NCBI GenBank assembly: GCA_944323825.1
Contig: CALUTY010000014.1
Location: 1-64,000 of the forward strand
Reading direction: 5' to 3'
Length of the DNA: 64,000 nucleotides
Source of the DNA: an uncultured Bacteroidales bacterium
GTDB lineage: Bacteria > Bacteroidota > Bacteroidia > Bacteroidales > UBA932
Under the pieces are notes generated by a model. It searched no databases. It worked only from the letters and a program-made list of their open reading frames with translations, and was not told the origin of the DNA. Shown here piece after piece: positions 52,020 to 62,385 of this stretch. Each line of letters opens with the position of its first letter. Within the stretch, counting starts at the first letter, position 1. The translations under genes were made by a program, and so were the position numbers.

Positions 52020-52286
52020 ATGATCAGACCATTAGCAGACAGAGTATTGGTTGAGCCTAAGGAGGCTGAGACCAAGACGGCGGCAGGGCTTTATATCCCT
52101 GACACGGCAAAGGAAAAACCTCAGCAGGGGACAGTTGTGGCCGTGGGCCCTGGCAAGAAGGACGAGCCTATGGAGGTTAAGGTCGGAGACGAGGTGCTGT
52201 ATGGGAAATATGCAGGGACAGAGGTGACTGTCGACGACAAGAAATATCTCATAATGAAGCAGACTGACATTTTTGCAATACTTTAA
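52020..52286 (+). CDS. groES: Co-chaperonin GroES
   Basis: 88 residues, slightly shorter than E. coli Gro[19 protein letters not shown] at the start, the mobile loop [20 protein letters not shown] with the GroEL-contacting hydrophobic residues, and [11 protein letters not shown] near the end. It caps the GroEL ring during protein folding. Start at 52020 matches the family; an open frame continues upstream but reads unrelated sequence. groEL follows after 18 bases. Confidence 0.96.
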   Translation: MIRPLADRVLVEPKEAETKTAAGLYIPDTAKEKPQQGTVVAVGPGKKDEPMEVKVGDEVLYGKYAGTEVTVDDKKYLIMKQTDIFAIL

Positions 52287-52289
52287 TGA

Positions 52290-53933
<1,644 letters not shown>

Positions 53934-53959
53934 TGTCACGACAATACAGCTGATACAGG

Positions 53960-53996
53960 ACCGGAAGTTCATGCAGATGGACTTCCGGTTTTTTTA
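53960..53996 (+). terminator. groEL terminator
   Basis: ACCGGAAGT (53960-53968) pairs with ACTTCCGGT (53981-53989), followed by seven T residues. Confidence 0.88.
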
Positions 53997-54012
53997 TATG
54001 ATTTCCGGAATA

Positions 54013-54128
54013 ATACCCCTTAGTGTCGACCGTAGGGCGAAGCCCGGAGCGGGAGCAATGAAAAGCCGGATGTCTTAAATCTGCCTGGTTTATCATCCAG
54101 ATCCCTCGACTGTGCTCGGGATGACTCC
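54013..54128. repeat. Possible dispersed intergenic repeat
   Basis: Contains ATCCCTCGACTGTGCTCGGGATGAC (54101-54125) with an inner palindrome ATCCC...GGGAT, and GTAGGGCGAAGCCCGGAGCGGGAGC upstream. The first piece resembles a short intergenic repeat that I associate with many bacterial genomes. No second copy lies in this window, so the call rests on memory. I see no gene in 53934-54163. Confidence 0.35.
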
Positions 54129-54163
54129 TTGGGGGCAATTATACGGATAAACAGAAAAAATTA

Positions 54164-54171
54164 TATCTTTG
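54164..54171 (+). promoter_or_regulatory. -7 promoter element for the MscS gene
   Basis: TATCTTTG matches TAnnTTTG, 63 bases before the ATG at 54234. No -33 box is evident. Confidence 0.5.
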
Positions 54172-54233
54172 CATGAATCCCTCCCGCATCATTGCCGGTA
54201 AGGGTTTGTAATGTTTTAACAGGGAAAAACACG

Positions 54234-55400
54234 ATGGAACAGCATGCAGCAGATTTCTTGGGGATGAGCATCCAGATGCGTGTCATAGTGACATGTGCAA
54301 TAATCATAGTCGCATATCTGGTGGATTTCCTGTGCTGCCGTCTGCTGATTCCGGTCATCCGGAGGATTGCGGTGAAGACCGCGTTCAAATGGGACAACTA
54401 CATCACTAACGGAAAGGTCCTCCACAATGTCTTCCACCTCATCCCTCCGATAACTTTCCAGGTGGCCCTGCCCCTGCTTTTCCCTGAAGACACATCCTGG
54501 ACAGGGCTTGTCGCGAAGGCTCTCTACATTTATATAACGATAGTCTTCTGCCGTCTTATATGTGAGTTCATCTCGTCCCTGTATGCCATATCAAGCGAGT
54601 CCGACACCCTGAAGAACAAGCCGATGAAGGGCGTCTACCAGATGCTGAAGGTCATAGTCGTCTGCGTGTCCGTCATTCTCATCATCGGAGTGCTCATAAA
54701 CAAGGATTTCACAGCCCTGCTCACGGGACTGGGAGCGATGGCCACCGTGCTGATGCTCGTCTTCAAGGACACCATACTCGGCGTCGTCGCAGGCGTGCAG
54801 CTCTCTGCCCATGACATGCTGCGTCCGGGAGACTGGATTGTGCTCGACAAATACGGCGTGGACGGTGTGGTGGAAGATGTCACCATGAATACCGTCAAGG
54901 TCAGGAACTGGGACAAGACCATCACCACCATCCCTCCGTACATTCTCGTAAGCGATTCTTTCAAGAACTGGCGCGGCATGCGTGAAAGCGGAGGCCGCCG
55001 CGTGGCCCGTTCCCTGCGCATCGACTTGAATTCCATAAGATTCTGTACCTCCGCGGAACTGTCCCGCTTTGCCGGGAAGGAATGGGCGGAAGGCCTGTCA
55101 CTTGAAGAGGGCACTGTGAACCTGAAACTGTTCAGGGCAGCCGTGGAACACTATCTGCGCAGTCTGTCCGGAGTCAACGGCGACCTGATGCTGATGGTCA
55201 GGCAGCTGGAGCCGACATCCGAAGGTCTGCCTCTCCAGTTTTATTTCTTTACCATGGCCAAGGACTGGGTTCCCCATGAGCACCTTGCCTCCGACATCAT
55301 GGAGCACATCATAGCCTCCCTTCCTGAATTTGGTCTTCGCGTCTTCCAAAAGCCTTCAGGTCTTGACCTGGAGGGTCTGGTCGCCAGAGGAGATGAGTGA
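54234..55400 (+). CDS. MscS-family mechanosensitive ion channel
   Basis: 388 residues. Four to five hydrophobic helices at residues about 15-40, 65-85, 90-110, 130-155 and 160-190, the last being the pore helix (LLTGLGAMATVLMLVFKDTILGVVAGVQL). A beta domain follows with DMLRPGDWIVLDKYGVDGVVEDV and TVKVRNWDKTITTIPPYILVSDSFKNW. This is the YbdG/MscM-like branch of MscS. It opens under membrane tension and protects against osmotic shock. The ATG at 54234 gives a normal N-terminus; the earlier GTG/ATG-like start would sit in the leader. It ends just before the bcp promoter. Confidence 0.9.
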   Translation: MEQHAADFLGMSIQMRVIVTCAIIIVAYLVDFLCCRLLIPVIRRIAVKTAFKWDNYITNGKVLHNVFHLIPPITFQVALPLLFPEDTSWTGLVAKALYIYITIVFCRLICEFISSLYAISSESDTLKNKPMKGVYQMLKVIVVCVSVILIIGVLINKDFTALLTGLGAMATVLMLVFKDTILGVVAGVQLSAHDMLRPGDWIVLDKYGVDGVVEDVTMNTVKVRNWDKTITTIPPYILVSDSFKNWRGMRESGGRRVARSLRIDLNSIRFCTSAELSRFAGKEWAEGLSLEEGTVNLKLFRAAVEHYLRSLSGVNGDLMLMVRQLEPTSEGLPLQFYFFTMAKDWVPHEHLASDIMEHIIASLPEFGLRVFQKPSGLDLEGLVARGDE

Positions 55401-55407
55401 AGATGAT

Positions 55408-55438
55408 TTTGACAAGTCGCGGGAAAAGGTTATCTTTC
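55408..55438 (+). promoter_or_regulatory. Promoter of the bcp-type peroxiredoxin gene
   Basis: TTTG (55408-55411), 19 bases, TATCTTTC (55431-55438), one mismatch. It supports the start at 55465 over longer ones that overlap the MscS gene. Confidence 0.55.
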
Positions 55439-55464
55439 GGAGGTTTTTTGAAAAATTTTACGAA

Positions 55465-55929
55465 ATGTTGAAACCGGGAGACAGAATGCCGGACTTTGAG
55501 GTGGTGGACCAGGACGGCAATACGGTGAGGTCGGCGGACCTTCTGGGCAAAAAGACGATAATCTATTTCTATCCGAAGGACAATACTCCGGGATGCACGG
55601 CCGAGGCCTGCAGCCTGAGAGACAATTATGACGCATTGACTGCTGCAGGATACAATGTGGTGGGCGTGAGCAAGGACAGTGCGGCTTCCCATGTCAGGTT
55701 CAGGGAGAAATACGCTCTGCCGTTCAGGCTTCTGGCTGACACTTCTACGGAAATGCTCCAGGCTTTCGGGGCGTGGGGCGAGAAGAAGATGTACGGGAAG
55801 ACGAGTGTGGGCACGCTGCGCAGGACATTCATCTTTTCAGAAGACGGGATTCTGGAGCGCATCATAGAGAAGGTCGACACGAAAAACCACGCGGCTCAGA
55901 TACTTGATGCTCCTGTGAGCCGGCAGTAG
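55465..55929 (+). CDS. bcp: Bcp/PrxQ-type thioredoxin-dependent peroxiredoxin
   Basis: 154 residues, the usual length. MLKPGDRMPDFEVVDQDGN start, then YFYPKDNTPGCTAEACSLRDNY. The first Cys of that motif is the peroxidatic residue and the second, five residues on, is the resolving Cys of the atypical two-Cys form. VVGVSKDSAASHVRF and KTSVGTLRRTFIFSEDG follow. It reduces hydrogen peroxide and organic hydroperoxides with thioredoxin as donor. Its last 34 bases overlap the 3' end of the convergent glycosyltransferase gene. Confidence 0.93.
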   Translation: MLKPGDRMPDFEVVDQDGNTVRSADLLGKKTIIYFYPKDNTPGCTAEACSLRDNYDALTAAGYNVVGVSKDSAASHVRFREKYALPFRLLADTSTEMLQAFGAWGEKKMYGKTSVGTLRRTFIFSEDGILERIIEKVDTKNHAAQILDAPVSRQ

Positions 55930-57176
55930 GTACCAGACAGATCTTCCACGATCTTTTTCGGTTCATGCCTTTCCGCTGCGGCGGCAGCTGCAGCCTTTCC
56001 CAGTCTTTCCCTCTGTTCAGGGCATGAGTGCAGGGTTATTATGGCATCTGCAAGGGCATTGCTGTTTCCGACAGGTACAAGCAGACCGGTCATATTGTCA
56101 TGCACCAGGGTCGAAGTTCCTCCGGCATCGGTGGCGATGACCGGCATCCCTAGCATCTGGGCCTCACATACGCTGTTCGGGGAATTTTCTATATATGATG
56201 TGTGGACATATATTTCGGCATCTTTCAGCGTGGAAATGAGCTCGCCTTCGCTGAGCACGCCTTTGTATCGGACTCCGCATTCTGAAGACCGGATTCCGGT
56301 TTTTCTTTCGATGATATTCACGATGTCAGAAGAGCTTCTGATGCCTGCTATATTCCATTTCACATCATATCCGGCGGCAGTAAGGGCGTATGCGCATTTC
56401 AGAACCATGTCAAGCCCTTTGTACGGGAACGGGGAAAGTGTGGATGACAGGCATATCTGTCTGCCCGCTGTGCTGATGTCCGTCCCTGCGGCAAATGTCC
56501 CTGCGGACTTGTAGAACCCGGATCTGAGCACTTCATCAACATGGAAATATTCGGCTCCGGAATATTTTGCAAGTGATCTTTTGTCCCATGAGGTGCGTCC
56601 CATGGCATATTTCAGCCCTTTCAGGCATTCTCTTTCCTTTTCAGCCCTTGCGGCATAATCGTCGTAAAGATGAATGTAGCCGTTTCTCAGTACAGCCTCA
56701 TTCCAGAAGGTCCGGGGGGTGATCATGTCCCGTTTCCTTGTGCCGGGAGGGAAAAAGTCTGCGATGTATTCTGACAGAATTCCCTGGATATGTATTATGA
56801 CGGGGATGTCCCTGACAGAAAGTACAGCGGAGGCAAAGTATGATTCACATCCGAACACATGCACGAGATCAGGTCTGAAGTCATTTACGATTTCCATTAT
56901 TCTGTCATCATAGTTCACTCCATGTGTCCCTGTCCAGTTGGCATAGAGCTTTTTGAATCCGGACGGCGACTTCCTTTTTATCTTATAGTATGTGATACCG
57001 TCCCTGACCAGGGCCTCTGAATCTTCTCCGCTCAGGAAAGCCACTCCGAGTTCGAGACCGGGTGCATATGCGGACACGGCATCCTGCAGGGATGCTATCC
57101 ATCCTTTGCCGTTGTATGCCCTGTCACCCTTTTCGTCGTACATGGTGTTTGCTGTAGACAGCCACAATGCTTTCAT
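55896..57176 (-). CDS. GT4-family glycosyltransferase
   Basis: 426 residues, GT-B fold. The N-terminal Rossmann half has ALWLSTANTMYDE and PDLVHVFGCESYF. The C-terminal half carries LSSTLSPFPYKGLDMVLKC, VKWNIAG, YKGVLSEGELISTLKDAEIYVHTS, the EX7E signature (ENSPNSVCEAQMLG) and VIATDAGGTSTLV. It transfers a sugar from a nucleotide donor onto an envelope or exopolysaccharide acceptor, not identifiable here. No other glycan genes adjoin. The C-terminus has a run of seven alanines. A TAAATTTG box lies 26 bases upstream. Confidence 0.87.
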   Translation of the reverse strand: MKALWLSTANTMYDEKGDRAYNGKGWIASLQDAVSAYAPGLELGVAFLSGEDSEALVRDGITYYKIKRKSPSGFKKLYANWTGTHGVNYDDRIMEIVNDFRPDLVHVFGCESYFASAVLSVRDIPVIIHIQGILSEYIADFFPPGTRKRDMITPRTFWNEAVLRNGYIHLYDDYAARAEKERECLKGLKYAMGRTSWDKRSLAKYSGAEYFHVDEVLRSGFYKSAGTFAAGTDISTAGRQICLSSTLSPFPYKGLDMVLKCAYALTAAGYDVKWNIAGIRSSSDIVNIIERKTGIRSSECGVRYKGVLSEGELISTLKDAEIYVHTSYIENSPNSVCEAQMLGMPVIATDAGGTSTLVHDNMTGLLVPVGNSNALADAIITLHSCPEQRERLGKAAAAAAAERHEPKKIVEDLSGTYCRLTGASSI

Positions 57177-57201
57177 TCCGTTGCCTGAATTTGAAGTGTG
57201 G

Positions 57202-57209
57202 CAAATTTA
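57202..57209 (-). promoter_or_regulatory. -7 promoter element for the GT4 gene
   Basis: TAAATTTG on the minus strand, 26 bases before the glycosyltransferase start; no good -33 box. Confidence 0.5.
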
Positions 57210-57266
57210 CAAAAAATATATTATTCGGACATTGTTCAGACATGTACAACCAATCGGAATATTCTC

Positions 57267-57274
57267 TAACTTTG
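57267..57274 (+). promoter_or_regulatory. -7 promoter element for cstA
   Basis: TAACTTTG, 21 bases before the ATG at 57295; no TTTG at the usual distance. Confidence 0.5.
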
Positions 57275-57294
57275 AAACCTCAATACTGACTGCA

Positions 57295-58773
57295 ATGATA
57301 ACATTTTTCGTTTCCATCCTCCTGCTTGTGGCGGGATTCTTCCTTTACGGGAAATTTACGGACCGTTTCTTCGGAGCGGACAGCTCCAGAAAGACCCCGG
57401 CTGAGGCCTTGGCCGACGGCGTTGACTACAAGGTGATGCCTGTGTGGAAGATATTTGTGATACAGTTCCTCAACATCGCCGGTCTCGGGCCCATCTTCGG
57501 TGCGATAATGGGAGCGGCATACGGGCCGATGGCCTATCTCTGGATAGTTTTCGGCTGTATTTTCATGGGTGCGGTCCATGACTACTTCTCCGGGATGCTT
57601 TCGGTGCGGAACAACGGTCTCAACATGCCCGACATCACCGGAAAATATCTCGGAAAGGGGCTCAAGACCTTCATGAGCATCCTGGTGCCTTTCCTGCTGC
57701 TGGCGATAGGTGTGTCGTTTGTCACCGGACCTGCCGACCTTATGGCTTCCCTTACGGGATGGGACAAGAACATCTGGCTCTATATAATATTCCTCTATTA
57801 TATTCTTGCCACCCTGCTTCCGATAGACAAGATAATAGGTTCGATATATCCCTTCATGGGTGCAGCCCTTCTTTTCATGGCCTTCGGTGTGGGCGGAGCG
57901 ATGGTCGTGGGCGGTTTCCAGGGGAGCATAGTCATGGATGAACTTTCACTTGGCTCTTTCCGGAATTTCCATGCCGACCCGGAGAACAACATTCTCGTGC
58001 CTATGCTTTTCATCGTCATCTCATGCGGTGCCATTTCCGGCTTCCATTCCACCCAGTCGCCGCTCATGTCCAGATGTCTGCCTAATGAGAAATACGGGCG
58101 CACGGTGTTCTACGGTGCGATGATCGCGGAAGGGATAGTGGCCATGATCTGGGCTACGGCTGCAATGGCTTATTTCGGAGGCGCGGAAGGACTCAACAAG
58201 GCCGCTTCAGAAGGGATGATGATAGACGGGGTCCTCACCAAAGTCACTCCTGCCATAGCCGTGAACATGATCTGCAACAGCTGGCTCGGAAAGGTGGGTG
58301 CAGTGATAGCTGTGATAGGTGTGGTGGTGTGTCCGATAACATCCGGCGACACGGCATTCAGAAGCCTCAGACTGACATTGGCCGATCTCCTGCACCAGGA
58401 CCAGAAGCCGATAGTGCGCAGGCTGGCCATATCTGTCCCTGTATTCATAATCGCGTATTTCTGCTGCATGATGGACTTTTCGACGATATGGAACTATGTG
58501 GGCATAGCCAACCAGCTGCTTGCCGCCATGGTTCTCTGGACCGCGACTGCATATCTCATAAGCGTAGGAAAGCCGCATTGGATGACCTCCATACCTGCCA
58601 CCTTCCTGACATTTGTATGTGTGAGCTATTTCATCATGGCGCCGCATATCTCGGGAGGTCTGCATCTTGACCCGCTGGCAGGATACATCACAGGTGCGGT
58701 TGTGGCACTTGCCCTGTTCGTGTTCACCATTGTGAAAGCTTCGCAGAAGGCGAAGGCGGGCCTTTCCCGCTGA
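57295..58773 (+). CDS. cstA: CstA-family carbon starvation protein (pyruvate/peptide transporter)
   Basis: 492 residues with about 13-14 membrane helices. Early signature FFLYGKFTDRFFGADSSRKTPAEALADGVDY, then VIQFLNIAGLGPIFGAIMGAAYGP, DYFSGMLSVRNNG, GVSFVTGPADL, GAISGFHSTQSPLMSRCL and PITSGDTAFRSLRL. The CstA family imports pyruvate or small peptides when carbon is scarce, depending on the species. This is the shorter Bacteroidota form without the large C-terminal DUF4161 extension of E. coli CstA. Start at 57295 follows a promoter box; the longer open frame reads antisense to the GT4 gene. Confidence 0.9.
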   Translation: MITFFVSILLLVAGFFLYGKFTDRFFGADSSRKTPAEALADGVDYKVMPVWKIFVIQFLNIAGLGPIFGAIMGAAYGPMAYLWIVFGCIFMGAVHDYFSGMLSVRNNGLNMPDITGKYLGKGLKTFMSILVPFLLLAIGVSFVTGPADLMASLTGWDKNIWLYIIFLYYILATLLPIDKIIGSIYPFMGAALLFMAFGVGGAMVVGGFQGSIVMDELSLGSFRNFHADPENNILVPMLFIVISCGAISGFHSTQSPLMSRCLPNEKYGRTVFYGAMIAEGIVAMIWATAAMAYFGGAEGLNKAASEGMMIDGVLTKVTPAIAVNMICNSWLGKVGAVIAVIGVVVCPITSGDTAFRSLRLTLADLLHQDQKPIVRRLAISVPVFIIAYFCCMMDFSTIWNYVGIANQLLAAMVLWTATAYLISVGKPHWMTSIPATFLTFVCVSYFIMAPHISGGLHLDPLAGYITGAVVALALFVFTIVKASQKAKAGLSR

Positions 58774-58811
58774 CGCCGGAGAAGACGCAGTGTACGCTGT
58801 CGTAATGCGGC

Positions 58812-59282
58812 TCAGCCCCGGGGCGCCGTCTGGAACTTGCGGCGGGCCGGGACTCCTACAAGCTGGATGTCGATGTGCTCCACCTTGAAGCCCTTGAATC
58901 TCTTGCGGCTCAGGTGCTTCTCCACCATTTCCAGCAGTTCTTCGTCGATGACATCCTTGTAGACATGGTTCTCCCTGTCGTAGATGTGCATGTGCCGGAA
59001 AGTGTTCACGTCGAAGTACATCTTGTTGTTGGAACTCATCCTGTAGTCATAGATGCCGAGAATGGCGAGCTGGGTGAGGATGTTGTAGACCGAGGCGATG
59101 GTCACCTTGGCCTTGCCCTCTTTCTGTATTTCCTCCGTGACCATGTCCGCCGAGGCGTGCCCGAGGCGCATCATTGCTTCATGAACGGCAAGCCTCTGGG
59201 AGGTCGCCTTCAGGGAATGTTTTTTGAGAAGGAGCTTGAATTGCTCTATATTTGTATGATTTTTGATGTTATGATTCGTCAT
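58812..59282 (-). CDS. Fur-family transcriptional regulator lacking the usual zinc cysteines
   Basis: 156 residues. The winged-helix DNA-binding half is clear: LKKHSLKATSQRLAVHEAMM, GHASADMVTEEIQKEG and VTIASVYNILTQLAILGIY. The dimer half has FRHMHIYDRENHVYKDVID in place of the HxHxxCxxCG block, so one His pair remains but the CxxC of structural zinc is absent, and no C-terminal CxxC is seen. It probably still represses genes in response to metal or peroxide, but with a modified metal site. A perfect promoter with a leader of about 14 bases lies upstream. Confidence 0.82.
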   Translation of the reverse strand: MTNHNIKNHTNIEQFKLLLKKHSLKATSQRLAVHEAMMRLGHASADMVTEEIQKEGKAKVTIASVYNILTQLAILGIYDYRMSSNNKMYFDVNTFRHMHIYDRENHVYKDVIDEELLEMVEKHLSRKRFKGFKVEHIDIQLVGVPARRKFQTAPRG

Positions 59283-59302
59283 CTGAATGCGGATTGTTCG
59301 TG

Positions 59303-59334
59303 CAAAAGTAGGAATAATTCGTCTTCCGGACAAA
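59303..59334 (-). promoter_or_regulatory. Promoter of the Fur-family gene
   Basis: On the minus strand: TTTG (59334-59331), 20 bases, TACTTTTG (59310-59303), a full consensus match. Confidence 0.7.
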
Positions 59335-59422
59335 ATAAAATTGAAAAATTCAAAATTATGCGGGGCAATGGAGACCTTCCGGCCAATATGGACATGGTTT
59401 CTGTTGCCCTCGCATCGGGAAA

Positions 59423-60280
59423 ATGATGAAAATCGAAGAGAAAAATTTCAGGAGATACGCAGCCTTCGCCCTTGTCACGGGGGCGGCTTCCGGCATGGGC
59501 AGGGCATATTCTCTGCATCTTGCACGGATGGGCTATAATCTTGTGTTGGTGGACATAAACGGAGCCGGTCTGAAGGAGACGGCTTCAATTGTGTCAGGGG
59601 AAGTGTCCGCACTTGACGACTGGAGGAAGGAATATGCCTCCGCCTTCAGGACAGTGACCTGTGTCCAGGACCTTTCGCTTCCTGATGCGGCTTCCTCGGT
59701 GGCGCAAATGGCGGATGCAGAGGGCTGTAATGTGGAAGTGCTGGTGAACAATGCCGGCATGTTCTTCTTCAGGGAGATTTCGGAGGTGCCGCAGAAATAC
59801 CTTTCGCGGATGATGATGCTCCATATGCACACCCCGCTGATGCTCTGCCGTGAATTTGTGCCGAAGATGAAAGCGGGAGGCTGCGGCTATGTCCTGAACA
59901 TATCGTCGCTGGCGGCATGGATGGCATGGCCTGGAGTTGGTATGTACGGGAATACGAAGCGTTTCATAAAAGGCTTTTCCAGGTCGCTCAGGATAGAATG
60001 CCGGGGCACCGGCGTCAGTGTCACGACTGCATATTTCGGGGCAGTGGACACCGACCTGTTCGGTCTGACTCCGTTCTACCGCAGGATTGCCCGGAGGATA
60101 GGGGTGATGGTGTCAGTGGAAAAGGCTGTGGAATCTGCCCTGAAGGCCACTTTCAGGAGGCGGAAAAGCACATTGCCCGGCCTTGTGAACCATATTGCCC
60201 GCCCGATTCTGATGATTTTGCCGGACTCTTTCCTTCATTTCATCTATGAAAAGCTCAGATTCGTCTGGACGAAATTTTGA
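59423..60280 (+). CDS. Short-chain dehydrogenase/reductase
   Basis: 285 residues, Rossmann fold. LVTGAASGMGRAYSLHLA is the cofactor glycine motif (residues about 17-34), VLVDIN is the end of beta-2, VLVNNAGMFFF is the NNAG motif, LNISSLAAW holds the catalytic Ser, and YGNTKRFI holds Tyr and Lys. The C-terminal hydrophobic segment (RPILMILPDSFLHFIYEKL) suggests membrane association. The cofactor preference and substrate are unknown; classical SDRs of this shape are often 3-oxoacyl or sterol-like reductases. A second Met follows the first. It reads divergently from the Fur-family gene; trxB follows after 68 bases with its own promoter box. Confidence 0.83.
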   Translation: MMKIEEKNFRRYAAFALVTGAASGMGRAYSLHLARMGYNLVLVDINGAGLKETASIVSGEVSALDDWRKEYASAFRTVTCVQDLSLPDAASSVAQMADAEGCNVEVLVNNAGMFFFREISEVPQKYLSRMMMLHMHTPLMLCREFVPKMKAGGCGYVLNISSLAAWMAWPGVGMYGNTKRFIKGFSRSLRIECRGTGVSVTTAYFGAVDTDLFGLTPFYRRIARRIGVMVSVEKAVESALKATFRRRKSTLPGLVNHIARPILMILPDSFLHFIYEKLRFVWTKF

Positions 60281-60288
60281 AAAATGCG

Positions 60289-60296
60289 TATATTTG
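60289..60296 (+). promoter_or_regulatory. -7 promoter element for trxB
   Basis: TATATTTG, 53 bases before the trxB start and just after the SDR stop. No clear -33 box. Confidence 0.5.
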
Positions 60297-60348
60297 CAGG
60301 TTAAATTGTTGGAATCGGCAAGTTTGCCGTCATTAAGACATTGAGAAA

Positions 60349-61287
60349 ATGGAGAAGGAACATCTGAAATGCCTCATCATAGGAGGCGGCCCTGCGGGCT
60401 ATACGGCTGCGGTCTATGCCTCCAGGTCAGGTCTTGCGCCTGTGCTCTATGAAGGCATACAGCCGGGAGGACAGCTCACCACCACCACTGAAATAGAGAA
60501 TTATCCGGGATTCGAGAACGGGATTTCCGGTCAGGTCCTGATGGATACGATGAAGGCCCAGGCGGTCCGCCTCGGGGCCGATGTGCGCACCGGTACGGTG
60601 ACATCGGCTGACCTTTCTTCACGGCCGTTCAGGATTATCGTCGACGAGAGCCATGAGATTGAGGCACAGACGCTGATAATAGCGACGGGAGCCACTGCAA
60701 AATATCTCGGCCTGCCTTCCGAAGAGAAGTTCCGCGGTATGGGGGTGTCTGCATGCGCCACCTGTGACGGCTTCTTCTACAGAAAGAAGACCGTGGCCGT
60801 TGTGGGCGGCGGGGATACCGCATGCGAGGAAGCCACCTATCTCGCCACCATCTGCAGCAAGGTCTACATGATAGTCCGCAGGGATGTGCTGAGGGCGTCG
60901 GCTGCCATGCAGGAAAGGGTGATGAACACCCCGAACATAGAGATACTGTGGAACAGCAACACCCTTGAGGTGCTCGGGGACGACAGCGGCGTCACCGGAG
61001 CCAGGCTCGTCAGAAAGGGCGGGGAGGAATATGAGATAGCCATCGACGGCTTCTTCCTTGCAATAGGGCATCACCCCAATTCTGAACTCTTCAGCAGGTG
61101 GGTCAATGTGGACAGTGAAGGCTATATCATCACTCAGGACAAGACATCCAGGACCAATGTCGAAGGGGTGTTCGCCGCAGGTGATGTGCAGGACCCTCTG
61201 TACAGGCAGGCAGTCACTGCTGCGGCTTCAGGTTGCAGGGCTGCCCTCGATGCCGAAAAGTTCCTGATTGCGCAGAATTTGATATGA
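60349..61287 (+). CDS. trxB: Thioredoxin reductase
   Basis: 312 residues, the usual length. FAD site IIGGGPAGYTAAVYA, GGQLTTTTEIENYPGF, redox pair CATC (Cys136 and Cys139), NADPH site VAVVGGGDTACEEATYL and the C-terminal FAAGDVQDPLYRQAVTAAASG. It passes electrons from NADPH to thioredoxin, which supports ribonucleotide reductase, the peroxiredoxin nearby and periplasmic thiol systems. Followed by bamD after 7 bases. Confidence 0.96.
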   Translation: MEKEHLKCLIIGGGPAGYTAAVYASRSGLAPVLYEGIQPGGQLTTTTEIENYPGFENGISGQVLMDTMKAQAVRLGADVRTGTVTSADLSSRPFRIIVDESHEIEAQTLIIATGATAKYLGLPSEEKFRGMGVSACATCDGFFYRKKTVAVVGGGDTACEEATYLATICSKVYMIVRRDVLRASAAMQERVMNTPNIEILWNSNTLEVLGDDSGVTGARLVRKGGEEYEIAIDGFFLAIGHHPNSELFSRWVNVDSEGYIITQDKTSRTNVEGVFAAGDVQDPLYRQAVTAAASGCRAALDAEKFLIAQNLI

Positions 61288-61294
61288 AGACAAG

Positions 61295-62320
61295 ATGAGG
61301 AGGATTTTCAGATTTGTTGCGGCTGCCGCAATATTGGCGGCGGCACTTTCCTCGTGCAAGTCCCAGTACGAGATATTGCTCAACAGCAATGATGTGGACC
61401 TGAAATATGAGGCTGCATTCCAATATTACAATGAGGCGAAATATACGAAGGCCGCCGCGCTTTTCGAATCCATGTCCGTGCTGACCAGCGGGACGGAAAG
61501 GGATGACACCGTGCAGTATTACTGGGGACTGAGCAACTACAAGGCGAAGGACTATGTCGTGGCCGAAACCAATTTTCAGAACTTCATCGAGAGCTATCCG
61601 AGAAGCCCTTTTGCCTCGGAGGCCCGCTTCCTGAGACTGGACTGCCTTTACCGCTCCACCCTCAGGTATGAGCTTGACCAGGCGCCTACCTACCGTGCGA
61701 TGAATGCGATTTCCGAGTATATGCTCGAATATCCTGAGGCAACCAACCTGGACATCTGCCAGGACATGATGGACGACCTGAACGAGCGTCTTGACACCAA
61801 GGCATTCGAGGCCGCGAGGCTCTATTACAAGATGGAGGACTACATCGCATCCCGCGTGACATTCAGGAATATACTGAAGGATGACGCAGAAACCATGTAC
61901 AGGGAAGACATCCTGTATTATATAGCCATGTCATCCTATAAATACGCCCAGCTGAGCGTGGTCCAGAAGCAGAAGGACCGTTACATGACTTTCGTTGACG
62001 ATTATCTCAACTTCATCGGGGAATATCCTGATTCCGGCTACAGGCGTGAGCTTGACGCCATATACAGGAGGGTGCAGCGACTTCTTGGCCGTTATCCTGG
62101 TGCAGAGGCTGTCCCTGAGATAGACGAGAAGGCTTTCATGAAGGAGCGCCGCAGGATGGAGCGTGACGAGCAGTCATTGATCAGGAAAGACGGCAAGGCC
62201 AATGAAAGGCTTGTTGATGATTCCGAGCAGCAGGTCATCCTGGACGGGATGGCAAATGAGGCCGAAGCCAAGTCAATCCCTGAGGAAAGGCAGCGCAAGG
62301 GCCGCGGCAGAAAAAACTGA
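61295..62320 (+). CDS. bamD: Outer membrane assembly lipoprotein BamD
   Basis: 341 residues. Lipobox ALSSC (Cys about 20), then TPR-like helices: DLKYEAAFQYYNEAKYTKAAALFE, YYWGLSNYKAKDYVVAETNFQNFIESYPRSP and the later repeats VTFRNILKDDAETMYREDILYYIAMSSYKYAQ. This is the BamD/YfiO pattern; the protein helps insert beta-barrels into the outer membrane. The C-terminal 70 residues are highly charged (Lys/Arg/Glu-rich) and form an extension beyond the TPR body. It is 7 bases after trxB and probably co-transcribed with rpoZ and recN. Confidence 0.93.
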   Translation: MRRIFRFVAAAAILAAALSSCKSQYEILLNSNDVDLKYEAAFQYYNEAKYTKAAALFESMSVLTSGTERDDTVQYYWGLSNYKAKDYVVAETNFQNFIESYPRSPFASEARFLRLDCLYRSTLRYELDQAPTYRAMNAISEYMLEYPEATNLDICQDMMDDLNERLDTKAFEAARLYYKMEDYIASRVTFRNILKDDAETMYREDILYYIAMSSYKYAQLSVVQKQKDRYMTFVDDYLNFIGEYPDSGYRRELDAIYRRVQRLLGRYPGAEAVPEIDEKAFMKERRRMERDEQSLIRKDGKANERLVDDSEQQVILDGMANEAEAKSIPEERQRKGRGRKN

Positions 62321-62385
62321 AAAAATTTTTGAACCCCGTGTATTCCTGCACGGGTATAATAAGATGGAAGATAAAAAATGACGAT

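Noticed and set aside
62356..62361. TATAAT box before rpoZ
   Set aside because: The Bacteroidota housekeeping sigma factor uses TAnnTTTG; a lone TATAAT without a -35 box is likely chance.
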